55,306 nucleotides of DNA. Origin: Micromonospora qiuiae. GTDB lineage: Bacteria; Actinomycetota; Actinomycetes; Mycobacteriales; Micromonosporaceae. Below are positions 41,363 to 50,438 of the stretch, one piece after another. The translations under genes and the position numbers were made by a program. Position 1 is the first letter of the stretch, and each line of letters starts with the position of its first letter. Where the stretch lies: positions 1 through 55,306 of the forward strand of contig NZ_BOPC01000062.1 of assembly GCF_016863555.1 (NCBI RefSeq), in the 5' to 3' direction. A model generated the notes under the pieces. The model saw only the letters and a list, made by a program, of their open reading frames with translations, had not been told where the DNA came from and did not search any database.

Positions 41363-42094
41363 ATGACGACACCCGTCACCGTCATCACCGGCGGCACCCG
41401 CGGCATCGGCGCCGCCACCGCCCGCCGCCTCGCCCACACCGGCCACCACCTCGCCCTCGGCTACCACCGCGACCACCACACCGCCGACACCATCACCACC
41501 GAACTACGCGCCACCGGCGTACGCGCCATCGCCGTACCCGCCGACACCCGCGACCCCGACCAGGTCACCGCCCTGTTCGACGCCGCCGCCCAACTCGGCC
41601 CCATCACCGGCCTGGTCAACAACGCCGGCATCACCAGCCCCATCGGCCCCTTCACCGACCTCCACCCCGACGACCTGCGCCACGTCGTCGACGTCAACCT
41701 CATCGGCTACGTCCTCTGCGCCCAACAGGCCGCCCGCCGCATGACCCACGGCGCCGCCATCGTCAACATCTCCTCCGCCGCCGCCACCCTCGGCAGCCCA
41801 GGGGAGTACGTCCACTACGCCGCCGTCAAAGCCGCCACCGACACCCTCACCATCGGCCTGGCCAAGGAACTCGCCGGCCACGGCATCCGCGTCAACGCCG
41901 TCGCCCCCGGCATCATCCGCACCGACATCCACGCCCTGTCCGGCCAACCCGACCGACCCGACCGCGCCGCCAGCCGCATCCCACTCGGCCGCCCCGGCGA
42001 ACCCGACGAGGTCGCCGCCGCCATCGCCTGGCTGCTCAGCCCCGACGCCTCCTACACCACCGGCGCCATCCTCCGCGTCGGCGGCGGCCTCTGA
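41363..42094 (+). CDS. Short-chain dehydrogenase/reductase
   Basis: 243-aa classical SDR using NAD(P)H. Cofactor loop TVITGGTRGIGAATARRLAH, NNAG motif (LVNNAGITSPIGPF), catalytic Ser (IVNISSAAATLGSPGEYVHY) with the Tyr-x3-Lys pair YAAVK, and the C-terminal GGL end. RBS GGGGAG lies about 8 bp before ATG 41363. Sequence resembles FabG-like or sugar-dehydrogenase SDRs. Together with the GH15 gene and the second SDR downstream it may take part in carbohydrate metabolism, though it is separated by 100 bp. Confidence 0.9.
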   Translation: MTTPVTVITGGTRGIGAATARRLAHTGHHLALGYHRDHHTADTITTELRATGVRAIAVPADTRDPDQVTALFDAAAQLGPITGLVNNAGITSPIGPFTDLHPDDLRHVVDVNLIGYVLCAQQAARRMTHGAAIVNISSAAATLGSPGEYVHYAAVKAATDTLTIGLAKELAGHGIRVNAVAPGIIRTDIHALSGQPDRPDRAASRIPLGRPGEPDEVAAAIAWLLSPDASYTTGAILRVGGGL

Positions 42095-42194
42095 CCACCA
42101 CACCGCCGCTCGCGACACCCCGGCAGCCCGAACCACCACCTACCCACCTCACCCACCCAGGCATGCCACCCGCCGCAGGCGGGTAACCGCCGCC

Positions 42195-44045
42195 GTGGAC
42201 AGCGCACGCATCGCCGACCACGGCTTCCTCGCCGACGGACACAGCGCGGCCCTGGTCGACCGCGCCGGATCCGTCAACTGGTGGTGCCCGCCGCGCTTCG
42301 ACGCACCCTCCGTCTTCGCCCGCCTCCTCGACGACGACGCCGGCCACTGGTCGATCCAACCCGACGAACCCTTCACCACCGAACGGTCCTACCTCCACGA
42401 CACCCTGGTACTGCGCACCGTCTTCACCACCGACCACGGCAGCGTCGCGCTGACCGACGCCCTCGCCCTCGAACCCGGCGCCCGCGGCCACGACATCGGC
42501 CTGCACGCACCCCGCGCGTTGGTCCGACTGGTCGAAGGACTCACCGGAGCCGTCCCGATCCGCCTCGACTACCGGCCACGCTTCGAATACGGGCAGGTAA
42601 CCGCCTACCTCACCGAACACGACGGCACCGTCGACGCCGGCGCCGGCGCCTGCCGCCTCAGCCTGCGCGGCGACGCCCCGCTGACCTGCGACCAGGGCAA
42701 CGCCACCGCCACCTTCACCGTACGAGCCACCGAAACCTACCGCTTCACCCTCGGACAAGCACCGACCTACAGCTCCGACCCACCCGCCCTGCCCGACGCC
42801 GACCAGGCGATCACCAACGCCGTCACCAGCTGGCGCTCCTGGACCGACCTGCACCGCGACCAATACCGCGGCCCCTTCGCCGACCAGGTCCGACGCAGCG
42901 CCATCGTCCTGCAGGGAATGACCTACCAACCCAGCGGCGCCATCGTCGCCGCAGCCACCACATCCCTGCCCGAGGAACCCGGCGGCCACCGCAACTACGA
43001 CTACCGCTACGTCTGGGTACGCGACTTCAGCCTCACCCTCCAAGCCCTCTGGCGAGCCGCCTGCCCCGACGAAGCCACCCGACAGTTCACCTGGGTGGCC
43101 CACGCGACCGGACGAATCAGCGACGCCCCCGTCCCGATCATGTACGGCGTACAGGGCGAACGAGACCTCACCGAACACCACCTCGACCACATGCGCGGAT
43201 ACGCCCACAGCCGACCCGTCACCGTCGGCAACGACGCCTGGAAGCAGCGACAAAACGACGTACTCGGCGAAGTCCTCGACGCAGCCTGGCTGATGCGCCA
43301 CTACCTCGACCCCATGACCCCCGAAGTCCGGCAACTCCTGCGCGACCTCACCGACCAGGCGATCCTCAGCTGGCACCGCCCCGACGCCGGCATGTGGGAA
43401 GCCCGAGACACGCAACGGCACTACCTCTCCTCGAAAGTGCAATGCTGGACCGCCCTGGACCGCGCCGTCCGCTTCGGCCTCCAACTCGGCGACCGGACCG
43501 AAGTGACCCGCTGGACCACCGTCCGCGACGACATCCGCCAGTACGTGCTCACCGAAGGCTGGAACGAACGCATCGGCGCCTTCACCGGAGCCGTCGACTC
43601 CGCCGAACTCGACGCCTCCGTGCTGCTCATGCCGCTGGTCGGCTTCCTGCCGGCCGACGACCCGCGGATGCGCTCCACGATCGACGTCATCGAACGCGAA
43701 CTGTCCCACGACGGCCTGCTGCGCCGCTGGAGCGGCGACCCCGCCGGCTTCGTCATCTGCTCCTTCTGGCTGGTCAGCTGCCTCGCGCTGGCCGGCGAGG
43801 TGGACCGCGCCGAAGCGCTGTTCCGGCAACTCGCCGGCCGGGTCAACGACCTGGGCCTGTTCGCCGAACAGATCGACCCCACCACCGGGGAACAACTCGG
43901 CAACTTCCCGCAAGCCTTCTCCCACATCGGGCTGATCAACGCCGCCGGTCAACTCACCGAGGCCGCCGAGCGGCGGGCCGCCGCAGGCCGACCGCGACAC
44001 CCCGTGCCGGCCGGTACGGGTCGCACGGAAGGAGCACCCTCATGA
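42195..44045 (+). CDS. Glycoside hydrolase family 15 (trehalase/glucoamylase-like)
   Basis: 616-aa cytoplasmic enzyme. N-terminal beta-sandwich (ARIADHGFLADGHSAALVDR, SVNWWCPPRFDAPSVFARLL), then an (alpha/alpha)6 barrel containing GGHRNYDYRYVWVRDFSLTL and the two catalytic-acid regions: HRPDAGMWEARDTQRHYLSS and the C-terminal DPTTGEQLGNFPQAFSHIGL. This matches bacterial GH15 proteins, some of which in mycobacteria are trehalases; the substrate is thus an alpha-glucan or trehalose. GTG 42195. Its stop overlaps the next SDR start (ATGA), so the two are coupled. Confidence 0.92.
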   Translation: MDSARIADHGFLADGHSAALVDRAGSVNWWCPPRFDAPSVFARLLDDDAGHWSIQPDEPFTTERSYLHDTLVLRTVFTTDHGSVALTDALALEPGARGHDIGLHAPRALVRLVEGLTGAVPIRLDYRPRFEYGQVTAYLTEHDGTVDAGAGACRLSLRGDAPLTCDQGNATATFTVRATETYRFTLGQAPTYSSDPPALPDADQAITNAVTSWRSWTDLHRDQYRGPFADQVRRSAIVLQGMTYQPSGAIVAAATTSLPEEPGGHRNYDYRYVWVRDFSLTLQALWRAACPDEATRQFTWVAHATGRISDAPVPIMYGVQGERDLTEHHLDHMRGYAHSRPVTVGNDAWKQRQNDVLGEVLDAAWLMRHYLDPMTPEVRQLLRDLTDQAILSWHRPDAGMWEARDTQRHYLSSKVQCWTALDRAVRFGLQLGDRTEVTRWTTVRDDIRQYVLTEGWNERIGAFTGAVDSAELDASVLLMPLVGFLPADDPRMRSTIDVIERELSHDGLLRRWSGDPAGFVICSFWLVSCLALAGEVDRAEALFRQLAGRVNDLGLFAEQIDPTTGEQLGNFPQAFSHIGLINAAGQLTEAAERRAAAGRPRHPVPAGTGRTEGAPS

Positions 44046-44821
44046 CCGCACGCCTGGCCGGAAAAACCGCCCTCATCACCGGCTCCGACTCCGGAATCGG
44101 ACAAGCCACCGCGATCGAGTTCGCCCGGGAAGGCGCCGACGTCGTGGTCCACTACCTGCACGATGACGCCGGCGCCGACCACACCAGGACCGAAGTGGAA
44201 CGCGCCGGCCGCCGCGCCGTCGTGGTGCAGGGCGACATCAGCGTCGAACACCAGGTCGAGGCGATGTTCGACGAAGCGCTCAACGCCTTCGGCACGCTCG
44301 ACATACTGATGAACAACGCCGGCGTGGACGCCTCCGGCACCCCCGTGGCCGACCTGGACACCGCCACCTGGGACCGGGCCATCCGAACCAACGTCTACGG
44401 CGCGTTCTTCTGCTCCCGACGCTTCGTACGACACCGCCGCGACCACGGCGGCAACGGCAAGATCATCAACATCACGTCGATCCACCAGGAAGTCGCCCGA
44501 GCCGGCGGCGCGGACTACGACACCAGCAAGGGCGCCCTGCTGGAATTCGCCAAGAGCCTCGCCCTGGAAGTCGCCCCCATGCACATGAACGTCAACAACA
44601 TCGGCCCCGGCATGGTCCTCACACCCTTCAACCAACGCGCCATCGACGACCCGAAATACCTCGAGGAGCAGGTCCAGAGCATCCCCTTCAAACGCGCCGC
44701 ACAGCCGACCGAGATCGCCAAACTCGCGGTCTTCCTCGCCAGCCCCGACGCCGACTACGTGACCGGCTCGACGTACTTCATCGACGGCGGCCTCATGCAG
44801 AACCAGGGCCAAGGCGCCTGA
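44042..44821 (+). CDS. SDR-family oxidoreductase (glucose 1-dehydrogenase-like)
   Basis: 259-aa SDR: cofactor loop TALITGSDSGIGQATAIEFA, NNAG (ILMNNAGVDASGTP), Ser/Tyr/Lys triad (INITSIHQEVARAGGADYDT, SKGALLEFAKSLA) and C-terminal GSTYFIDGGLMQNQGQGA, a tail seen in glucose-1-dehydrogenase-like SDRs. ATG 44042 overlaps the GH15 stop, implying that the reductase may act on the released sugar. This link is inference from coupling. Confidence 0.9.
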   Translation: MTARLAGKTALITGSDSGIGQATAIEFAREGADVVVHYLHDDAGADHTRTEVERAGRRAVVVQGDISVEHQVEAMFDEALNAFGTLDILMNNAGVDASGTPVADLDTATWDRAIRTNVYGAFFCSRRFVRHRRDHGGNGKIINITSIHQEVARAGGADYDTSKGALLEFAKSLALEVAPMHMNVNNIGPGMVLTPFNQRAIDDPKYLEEQVQSIPFKRAAQPTEIAKLAVFLASPDADYVTGSTYFIDGGLMQNQGQGA

Positions 44822-44927
44822 CCGGGCCACCGGCGAAAATCTTCACCCCACCGCTCAACCTGTCGCCCACCAGGCAGCGTCTTACCTCCCATGCAAACAG
44901 AAGTGCGCTGGACGATGCGGACCGGTC

Positions 44928-45455
44928 ATGCCGGGTGAAGACGAGGAACGGTTCCGCGAATTCGTGTCGGAACAGTGGGGGCCATTGACCCGAACGGCCT
45001 ACCTACTGACCGGAGACCGGGGCACCGCCGAGGACCTGGTGCAGTCGGCCTTGGAGAAAACCCACCGGCGATGGGGCCGCGTCCTTCGCAAGGACGCACC
45101 CGTCGTCTACGTCCGCCGGGTGATGGTCAACACCGCCGTGTCGTGGCGACGCCGCCGCCGAACAGTCGAAGTACCCCTCCTCGAAGCCGACGCCGTCACG
45201 GCACCGGACGCCTACCACCGGGCCGAAAACCGACACCAGTTGCTGGAGGCGCTGCGGCGCCTGCCGCCGAGAATGCGCGCCGTGCTCGTCCTCCGCTACT
45301 TCGAGGACCTCAGCGAGGCAGACATCGCCAAAGTCCTCAACTGCTCGACCGGAACGGTCAAAAGCCAGGCATCGCGCGGACTCGCCCGACTGCGAGCCGA
45401 CCTGAAGCCGCCGTCCACGCTCATCGGGACAAGCCTGCAGGAGGACCCAGCATGA
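44928..45455 (+). CDS. SigE-family RNA polymerase sigma factor
   Basis: 175-aa sigma-70 family protein of the actinobacterial SigE (ECF-like) group: region 2 (FREFVSEQWGPLTRTAYLLT, GTAEDLVQSALEKTHRRWGR) and region 4 with HTH (ALRRLPPRMRAVLVLRYFED, LSEADIAKVLNCSTGTVKSQ). It directs transcription of a small regulon in response to a signal. The next gene overlaps it (ATGA) and encodes a membrane protein, presumably its regulator. A specific autoregulated promoter could not be picked out upstream. Confidence 0.92.
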   Translation: MPGEDEERFREFVSEQWGPLTRTAYLLTGDRGTAEDLVQSALEKTHRRWGRVLRKDAPVVYVRRVMVNTAVSWRRRRRTVEVPLLEADAVTAPDAYHRAENRHQLLEALRRLPPRMRAVLVLRYFEDLSEADIAKVLNCSTGTVKSQASRGLARLRADLKPPSTLIGTSLQEDPA

Positions 45456-46858
45456 CCCCACACGTCGAAACCACGCTACGCGACACCCTCCGCGCCGAGG
45501 CCGACACGGTGACCGTCGCGGACGACCCGTGGCCACGATTCACCCAACGAGAAAAGGTCCACCGCCGCGCACGCCGATTCCGCGCCGGCGTGATCGCCGC
45601 AATCCTGGCCGCCGCCGTCGGCATACAGACCAACCTGATACCCCTACCCGGATGGGTTCCCGGCATCGCCGTCGCCTCATCGCCGTCACCACTGGCCGAC
45701 GGACCCACCCGCGGCGCCCTCGCCGCCGATCACACCTGGCTGAACGGCTTACGCAGGCAGGTCACCGACCTGCACGACCCACAGGGATGGTGGAGAGTCA
45801 CCGACCGCGACGCGATCCGGATCGTGTACGCCGACGACATCCCCGGCCGCCGGATCGCGCTGGTCTTCGTCCCCCTACGCCTGGGCGTCATCACCAGCTC
45901 CACGCTCATCTGGTTCAGCGGACCGCCCGGCGCCGAACCGGACCAGATGGAACAGGGCGGCAACGACACCGCCGACACCCGGGTGATCACCTGGATGGAA
46001 AGCGACCCGAACAACGGCGGCGCCGCAGTGGTCATCGGACCTGCCGGTTCCACCGTGACGATCAGCAGCGTCACCGGCTACGCCCCGGAGGGCGTCGTGG
46101 AAAGCCACCAACTCTCCTCATCGGCCGGCACCGGCACCGGCATCGGCGTCGCCCAGGTGCCGCCGAGCAGACTCGTCGGGGGACCCGCGCTCGTCGCCCT
46201 GGTCATCCACGACGACACCGTCATCTACGAAGGCCCCATATTCGGCAGCTGGACCGGACCGGACACCAGCCACGAGCCGACCGACGACATGCTCGCCGCC
46301 GCCGTCCGCCACACCCGAGGACTCGTCATCGACCGGGCCATCCTCGCCCGCTTCGTCGGTTCCGCGTTGCAGGACAGCCGGCTGTCCGCCCGCGACGTCA
46401 CGATCCGCGTACGCTGGTGCGGCCGCATCAACGACAAACCCGCCGCGCTGTTCACGATCCAACCCCGAGACGGCGGCGTCATCGCCTACGCCATGCACGG
46501 CGACACCACCGGCTGGCGAACCGGCCTGCGGCTGCTACTGCCCGCCGACGGCGTCGACCAACGCCCCATCGCCTGGCGGATGCGCGTCGAAGGCAGGGAA
46601 ACCCGAACCGACCGCGTCATCGTGGTAGCCCCACCGGACGCGGCCACCGTCACCGTCACCACCCTGGGCGGCACCCCGACCCCGGTCACCCTCGACGCAT
46701 CCGGCTTCGGCGCCACCACCGTCCCGCCAACCAGGCCCGCAACCGTCACCGCCCACACCGCCGACGGCACCACGCTCGCGAGCACCCCCATCCCCGCCTT
46801 CGAAACCAACACCGGCGGACTGCCAGGCACCACCCCGAACACCCGAATCACCGGATAG
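45452..46858 (+). CDS. Membrane-anchored partner of the sigma factor (putative anti-sigma)
   Basis: 468-aa protein with a short cytoplasmic N-terminus (MTPHVETTLRDTLRAEADTV), one membrane helix at about residues 45-60 (AGVIAAILAAAVGIQ) and a large extracytoplasmic beta-rich domain; the C-terminal ~80 residues (ATVTVTTLGGTPTPVTLDAS, Thr/Pro-rich) resemble an Ig-like or cell-wall spacer. ATG 45452 overlaps the sigma-factor stop and follows GGAGGACC. Position and topology fit a transmembrane anti-sigma factor, but the N-terminal region is short and lacks a zinc HxxxCxxC motif, so the mechanism is uncertain. Confidence 0.75.
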   Translation: MTPHVETTLRDTLRAEADTVTVADDPWPRFTQREKVHRRARRFRAGVIAAILAAAVGIQTNLIPLPGWVPGIAVASSPSPLADGPTRGALAADHTWLNGLRRQVTDLHDPQGWWRVTDRDAIRIVYADDIPGRRIALVFVPLRLGVITSSTLIWFSGPPGAEPDQMEQGGNDTADTRVITWMESDPNNGGAAVVIGPAGSTVTISSVTGYAPEGVVESHQLSSSAGTGTGIGVAQVPPSRLVGGPALVALVIHDDTVIYEGPIFGSWTGPDTSHEPTDDMLAAAVRHTRGLVIDRAILARFVGSALQDSRLSARDVTIRVRWCGRINDKPAALFTIQPRDGGVIAYAMHGDTTGWRTGLRLLLPADGVDQRPIAWRMRVEGRETRTDRVIVVAPPDAATVTVTTLGGTPTPVTLDASGFGATTVPPTRPATVTAHTADGTTLASTPIPAFETNTGGLPGTTPNTRITG

Positions 46859-46870
46859 CCACAACAGGCG

Positions 46871-46913
46871 CCCGACGATGGGCCGGGGCCCGTGGACTCG
46901 GCCCATCGTCGGG
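46871..46913 (+). terminator. Strong hairpin after the sigma/anti-sigma operon
   Basis: Perfect 15-bp stem CCCGACGATGGGCCG (46871-46885) / CGGCCCATCGTCGGG (46899-46913) with a 13-base loop, 12 bp after the stop codon. No T-run. Could serve both strands, since the next region on the minus strand converges. Confidence 0.75.
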
Positions 46914-47069
46914 GGAGAGGCCACCCACAGTCCACCATGGCCGATCGACTGGCATGATCATGCTGAGTCGTCTCGGCGGCAAACCCACCACTGCACCTGC
47001 TCGCGCACGGGGCTGTACACGATGCTGGCCGGCGCGATCAGCGCGGAGCAGGCGATGGAGCTGGAACGA

Positions 47070-47426
47070 ATCTTGCACCTCAGGGTCGGGCAGTTTCGGG
47101 TGGGAGACGACGTCGCCACGTGCCACGTAGCCGGTCTGCAGGGCAAACGGGTGGTAGGTGGCTGGCCCGTGCGGCGTCCCGCCGAAGGTGACCGCAGTGT
47201 CGATGCTCGCGATGATCGAAGATCCGACTTCGAGTGCAGCCACCCGCGTACGGGCGATGGTGAGCGGCTGCTTGCCGTACAGGTTGCTGAGCCGCACTCG
47301 CAGACGCTCACCGCCACCACGCACTCGCACGACCTGACGCAGGGCTTGGTCGTGGAAGCCGCGGGACGGGTAGACGAGTGCCAGCGACTCGTATGGGCTG
47401 ACTGGCGCGGACCGAAACGCCGCCGT
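47070..47426 (-). pseudogene. SGNH/GDSL hydrolase, N-terminal remnant
   Basis: From about 47426 the minus strand reads TAAFRSAPVSPYESLALVYP, SRGFHDQALRQVVRVRGGGE, RLRVRLSNLYGKQPLTIART, VTFGGTPHGPATYHP: the N-terminal accessory domain that precedes the catalytic domain in many actinobacterial SGNH hydrolases. A TGA sits immediately upstream, no start is found, and similarity fades around 47075 before any GDSL motif, so both ends are missing. It lies 11 bp downstream of the SDR gene. Confidence 0.65.
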
Positions 47427-47437
47427 TCACGTCATCG

Positions 47438-48208
47438 TCATCGCAGAACCTCCAGGGTGAGCTCGTGGAGCCGGGCTGCGGGGCGTGGGTCGAAGGACGG
47501 CTGGTCCAGGCTGATCGGCTGGTCTTGCATGAACGCGCTGAGCGGTTCGGCGGGCGGGTGATCGATGCGGGTAACGATCGGCTTGATGCCCTCCTCGACC
47601 GGCTTGCCGTACCGCCTGAGCGAGGCGACGTGGGCAGCGGTCGGCGCATCGTACTCGCCGGCGAAGCTGGTCGACACGCCGCCAGGATTGATCAACACAT
47701 ATCTGGTACGGCTGACCCGTTGGGTGGCGTAGGCGACCCCGAGGAGGTCGTTTGCCTTTCCCGCCTGCATCTGGGCCGCCACCCCGTTGTAGCCGTGTTT
47801 CAGCATGAGGTCGTTCCAATGGATCGCATCCATCGGGAGGCCGGGCCCCGACACGTTGACGATGACCTGCGGGTCGGCCAGGCCGTGGCTGAGCAGGAAC
47901 CGGCTCAGGTACTCCAGCGCGAACGTGCCCTCGACGCCGTCCGCAGCCTCGAAGCGGGTCGAGCGGAAGTACCGGGCGCACAGCACGAGCGCGTCCACGG
48001 TGGGGAACGCGGAGGTGATCTCTTCGATTACCCGCCGGTTTTCGCTGATCAAGCTCAGGTCCGCCGGGATGAAATGGGCGTTGGGCAGCGTCGCGGCCTT
48101 CTCCTTGTCCCGGCCGATGATGGCGACGGTGTCACCTCGTTCGAGATAGGTGCGGGCGAGCGCTCGGCCCATCCCGTCGGTGCCGCCAGTGATCACTATC
48201 GTTTTCAT
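47438..48208 (-). CDS. SDR-family oxidoreductase
   Basis: 256-aa Rossmann-fold protein: cofactor loop TIVITGGTDGMGRALARTYL, IIGRDKEK after strand 2, VDALVLCARYF where NNAG would stand, VIVNVSGPGL at the Ser strand. The usual Tyr-x3-Lys is less clear: the aligned region reads HGYNGVAAQMQAGKANDLLG. This suggests an atypical SDR or a light-dependent-reductase-like form. ATG 48206-48208 overlaps the MFS transporter stop (TGATG), so it is coupled to the transporter gene and controlled by the same divergent TetR. Confidence 0.85.
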   Translation of the reverse strand: MKTIVITGGTDGMGRALARTYLERGDTVAIIGRDKEKAATLPNAHFIPADLSLISENRRVIEEITSAFPTVDALVLCARYFRSTRFEAADGVEGTFALEYLSRFLLSHGLADPQVIVNVSGPGLPMDAIHWNDLMLKHGYNGVAAQMQAGKANDLLGVAYATQRVSRTRYVLINPGGVSTSFAGEYDAPTAAHVASLRRYGKPVEEGIKPIVTRIDHPPAEPLSAFMQDQPISLDQPSFDPRPAARLHELTLEVLR

Positions 48209-49629
48209 CAGGATGTCCTCCCAGACGTGGCGAGTTCCTCTTGTACAGCCGGCACCTGGGGCCGGCCGGGCAGAAGCGGGATAGCGGCGAGGACGACCAC
48301 GATCATGGCGACGGCGAACCAGAAGACGCCGTGGAAGCCGGTTATCGGATCGCTGGCGATCTGCACGATGAGCGTGACGAGCGCGACGCCGAGCGCGGCG
48401 CCGAGCTGGTTGAGCATGTAGAGCATCGAACTGCCCTGCGCCACCATGGAGGTGGGCAGGGTGCGGTAGAGCGACCCCATCGTGGGAGCGCTGAAGCAAC
48501 CCATGCCCAGACCGATGGTGAAGGCGGCCAGAACGGGCCACAGTTCGATGGTGTCCGCGCCGATCTGGGTGAAGGCCAGCCCGCTGAGGGCGGCCACGAT
48601 CGCGCCGGCGGTGGCCAGGCCTCGGGCACCGAGCCGGTCCGACAGTCTGCCAGCGAGTGGCATGGCGATGGCGCCACCGAGGCCGGCCGGTGCCATCAGT
48701 AGTCCGGCGGCGAGCACCCCGTGCCCGTGTGCCTGCTGGTAGTACAGCGGCAGCGCGAACAGGGTGGCGAAGTTGGCCAGGCCGCCGAGCCCCATGATGG
48801 TGACGCTGGCCGTGAAGCCGCGGCTGGTGAACAGGCGCAGGTCGATCAGGGGTGGTGTGCGCTGGGCGAGGAGCGCGTGGATGGCGTAGCCGGTCAGCAG
48901 CACGGCGCCGGCGGCCAGCGGGATGAGCGCCTGCCAGGTAATGAACGCGGCCTGCTCGGCCGCCTGCGACATTGCCAGGACGAGAGCGGTGAAGCCCGGC
49001 CCTAGCAGGGCCAGGCCGAGGACGTCGAGCCTGACTCGGGGCTGCTGCCCGGCCGGCGGGTCCGCAGGCAGCACGCGACCGGCGAGCAGGTAGGCGATGG
49101 CTCCGACGGGCACGCTGAGCAGGAACATCCAGCGCCACGGCAGGCTGGCGAGGATGGCCCCGCCCGCGATCGGGCCGAGGACCGGGCCGAGGGAGAGCAC
49201 CACGCCCATCAGGCCCATCACGCGTCCCGCGCGGTGGGGGCCTGCGGCGCGGGCCAGCAGGATCAGCACGAGCGGGTCGAGGATGCCGGCGCCGATGCCC
49301 TGAAGGGTGCGGAAGGCGATCAGGCTGCCGACGTTCCAGGCCAGTCCGGCGGCGAGTGATCCGGCCAGGAATATCAGGAGGCCGATCAGCCACAGCCGCT
49401 TGCCGCCGAACCGGTCGACGGCCCAGGTGGTGAACGGGATGGTGGCCGTGACGGCCAGCAGGAAGCCGGTGGAGGTCCAGCCGACAGTGCTGAGCGAGGT
49501 GTCGAAGGCCTTGGCCAGGGTGTCGGTCGCTACGGCGGCCATGGTGCTGTTGAGAATGCCGAGCAGCCCGCCAAGCAGAACCACGGCGATCATCCGCAAC
49601 AGCGGCCGATCCAGACGATCTGAACTCAC
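48208..49629 (-). CDS. DHA2-type MFS drug exporter (14 helices)
   Basis: 473-aa transporter of the EmrB/QacA (DHA2) class: motif A-like AVDRFGGKRLWLIGLLIF, motif C LGPVLGPIAGGAILASLPWR with the WRWMFLLSVPVG start of helix 6, and TM count of about 14. It would export drugs or metabolites using the proton gradient. GTG 49629. The upstream gap to the divergent TetR gene has a paired inverted repeat, implying repression relieved by a ligand. The coupled SDR might modify the same compound. Confidence 0.93.
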   Translation of the reverse strand: MSSDRLDRPLLRMIAVVLLGGLLGILNSTMAAVATDTLAKAFDTSLSTVGWTSTGFLLAVTATIPFTTWAVDRFGGKRLWLIGLLIFLAGSLAAGLAWNVGSLIAFRTLQGIGAGILDPLVLILLARAAGPHRAGRVMGLMGVVLSLGPVLGPIAGGAILASLPWRWMFLLSVPVGAIAYLLAGRVLPADPPAGQQPRVRLDVLGLALLGPGFTALVLAMSQAAEQAAFITWQALIPLAAGAVLLTGYAIHALLAQRTPPLIDLRLFTSRGFTASVTIMGLGGLANFATLFALPLYYQQAHGHGVLAAGLLMAPAGLGGAIAMPLAGRLSDRLGARGLATAGAIVAALSGLAFTQIGADTIELWPVLAAFTIGLGMGCFSAPTMGSLYRTLPTSMVAQGSSMLYMLNQLGAALGVALVTLIVQIASDPITGFHGVFWFAVAMIVVVLAAIPLLPGRPQVPAVQEELATSGRTS

Positions 49630-49630
49630 G

Positions 49631-49689
49631 GGTTCAAGTTAGTTGCCCGACGCGTTCGCGCGCAACCAGATCGTTCACTAAGTTGAACC
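49631..49689. promoter_or_regulatory. Paired operator half-sites between MFS and TetR genes
   Basis: GGTTCAAGTTAGT (49631-49643) and ACTAAGTTGAACC (49677-49689) are inverted copies matching at 12 of 13 positions, separated by 33 bp. Each lies next to one of the two divergent start codons. Confidence 0.6.
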
Positions 49690-49708
49690 AGCAGGTACAA
49701 TCGAGGGC

Positions 49709-50362
49709 ATGACCGGAGCTCGAACTGCGGCAGGCTCTCGCGGACGGATCGACAAGCGGCAGGCGATCCTGGAAGGCGCCTTCAGGGTGTTCGCCCGGCA
49801 GGGGTACGCCCAGGCCTGCGTGCAGGAGATCGCGGACGAGGCAGGCGTGGCCAAGCCGACGGTGTACAACCACCTCACCGACAAGGTCACCCTGTTCCGG
49901 CACGCACTGGAGGCCGTGGCGCAGACTGCGCTGAACGAGCGGCTGGCCGCCCTCGAGCCCCTCCACGAGCCCGGCGAGGACCTGCGCGCGACGCTGGAAG
50001 AGGTGGGTCACGGCCTGCTCCGGCTCCACTGCGATGACCGTTCGTGCGCGCTGCGACGGCTGCTCTACTCGGAGATCAACAGATTCCCCGACGCCCTCGA
50101 CATCGTCCGGCAGAGTGGACCTCATCGCCTCAACGAAGCCCTGGCCGACCGGTTCGCGCGGCTCATGCTCGCCGGTCGCCTCCAGGCCGGCGACCCGGCC
50201 CAGGCGGCCGAGCAGTTCATGGCCCTGCTCATCGGCCCGTTGGAGGCCCGTTCCGAGATGGGCACACGCCAGATCGACGATGCCGAACTGCGTCAGGTGG
50301 CCATCGCCGCCGTCCGAACCTTCCTGCTGGCCTTCAGCGAGCAGCGCGCCGACGGCGGCTAG
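49709..50362 (+). CDS. TetR-family repressor of the MFS/SDR operon
   Basis: 217-aa regulator: HTH DKRQAILEGAFRVFARQGYA, QEIADEAGVAKPTVYNHLTD and a C-terminal AefR-like TetR domain (CALRRLLYSEINRFPDALDI, RLMLAGRLQAGDPAQAAEQF). ATG 49709, divergent from the MFS gene, with paired inverted repeats between. It likely represses the exporter and itself. Confidence 0.92.
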   Translation: MTGARTAAGSRGRIDKRQAILEGAFRVFARQGYAQACVQEIADEAGVAKPTVYNHLTDKVTLFRHALEAVAQTALNERLAALEPLHEPGEDLRATLEEVGHGLLRLHCDDRSCALRRLLYSEINRFPDALDIVRQSGPHRLNEALADRFARLMLAGRLQAGDPAQAAEQFMALLIGPLEARSEMGTRQIDDAELRQVAIAAVRTFLLAFSEQRADGG

Positions 50363-50438
50363 AAAGCACGCACCGTCTCCGGTTAACGGCCTCAGCGCAT
50401 CCTTATCCAGCCGCGATCCGCGCGTCGGCCACTGCGGT

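Noticed and set aside
42281..44821. 846-codon frame starting inside the GH15 gene
   Set aside because: Only the last 260 codons are real (the SDR from 44042); the rest is an out-of-frame reading of GH15.
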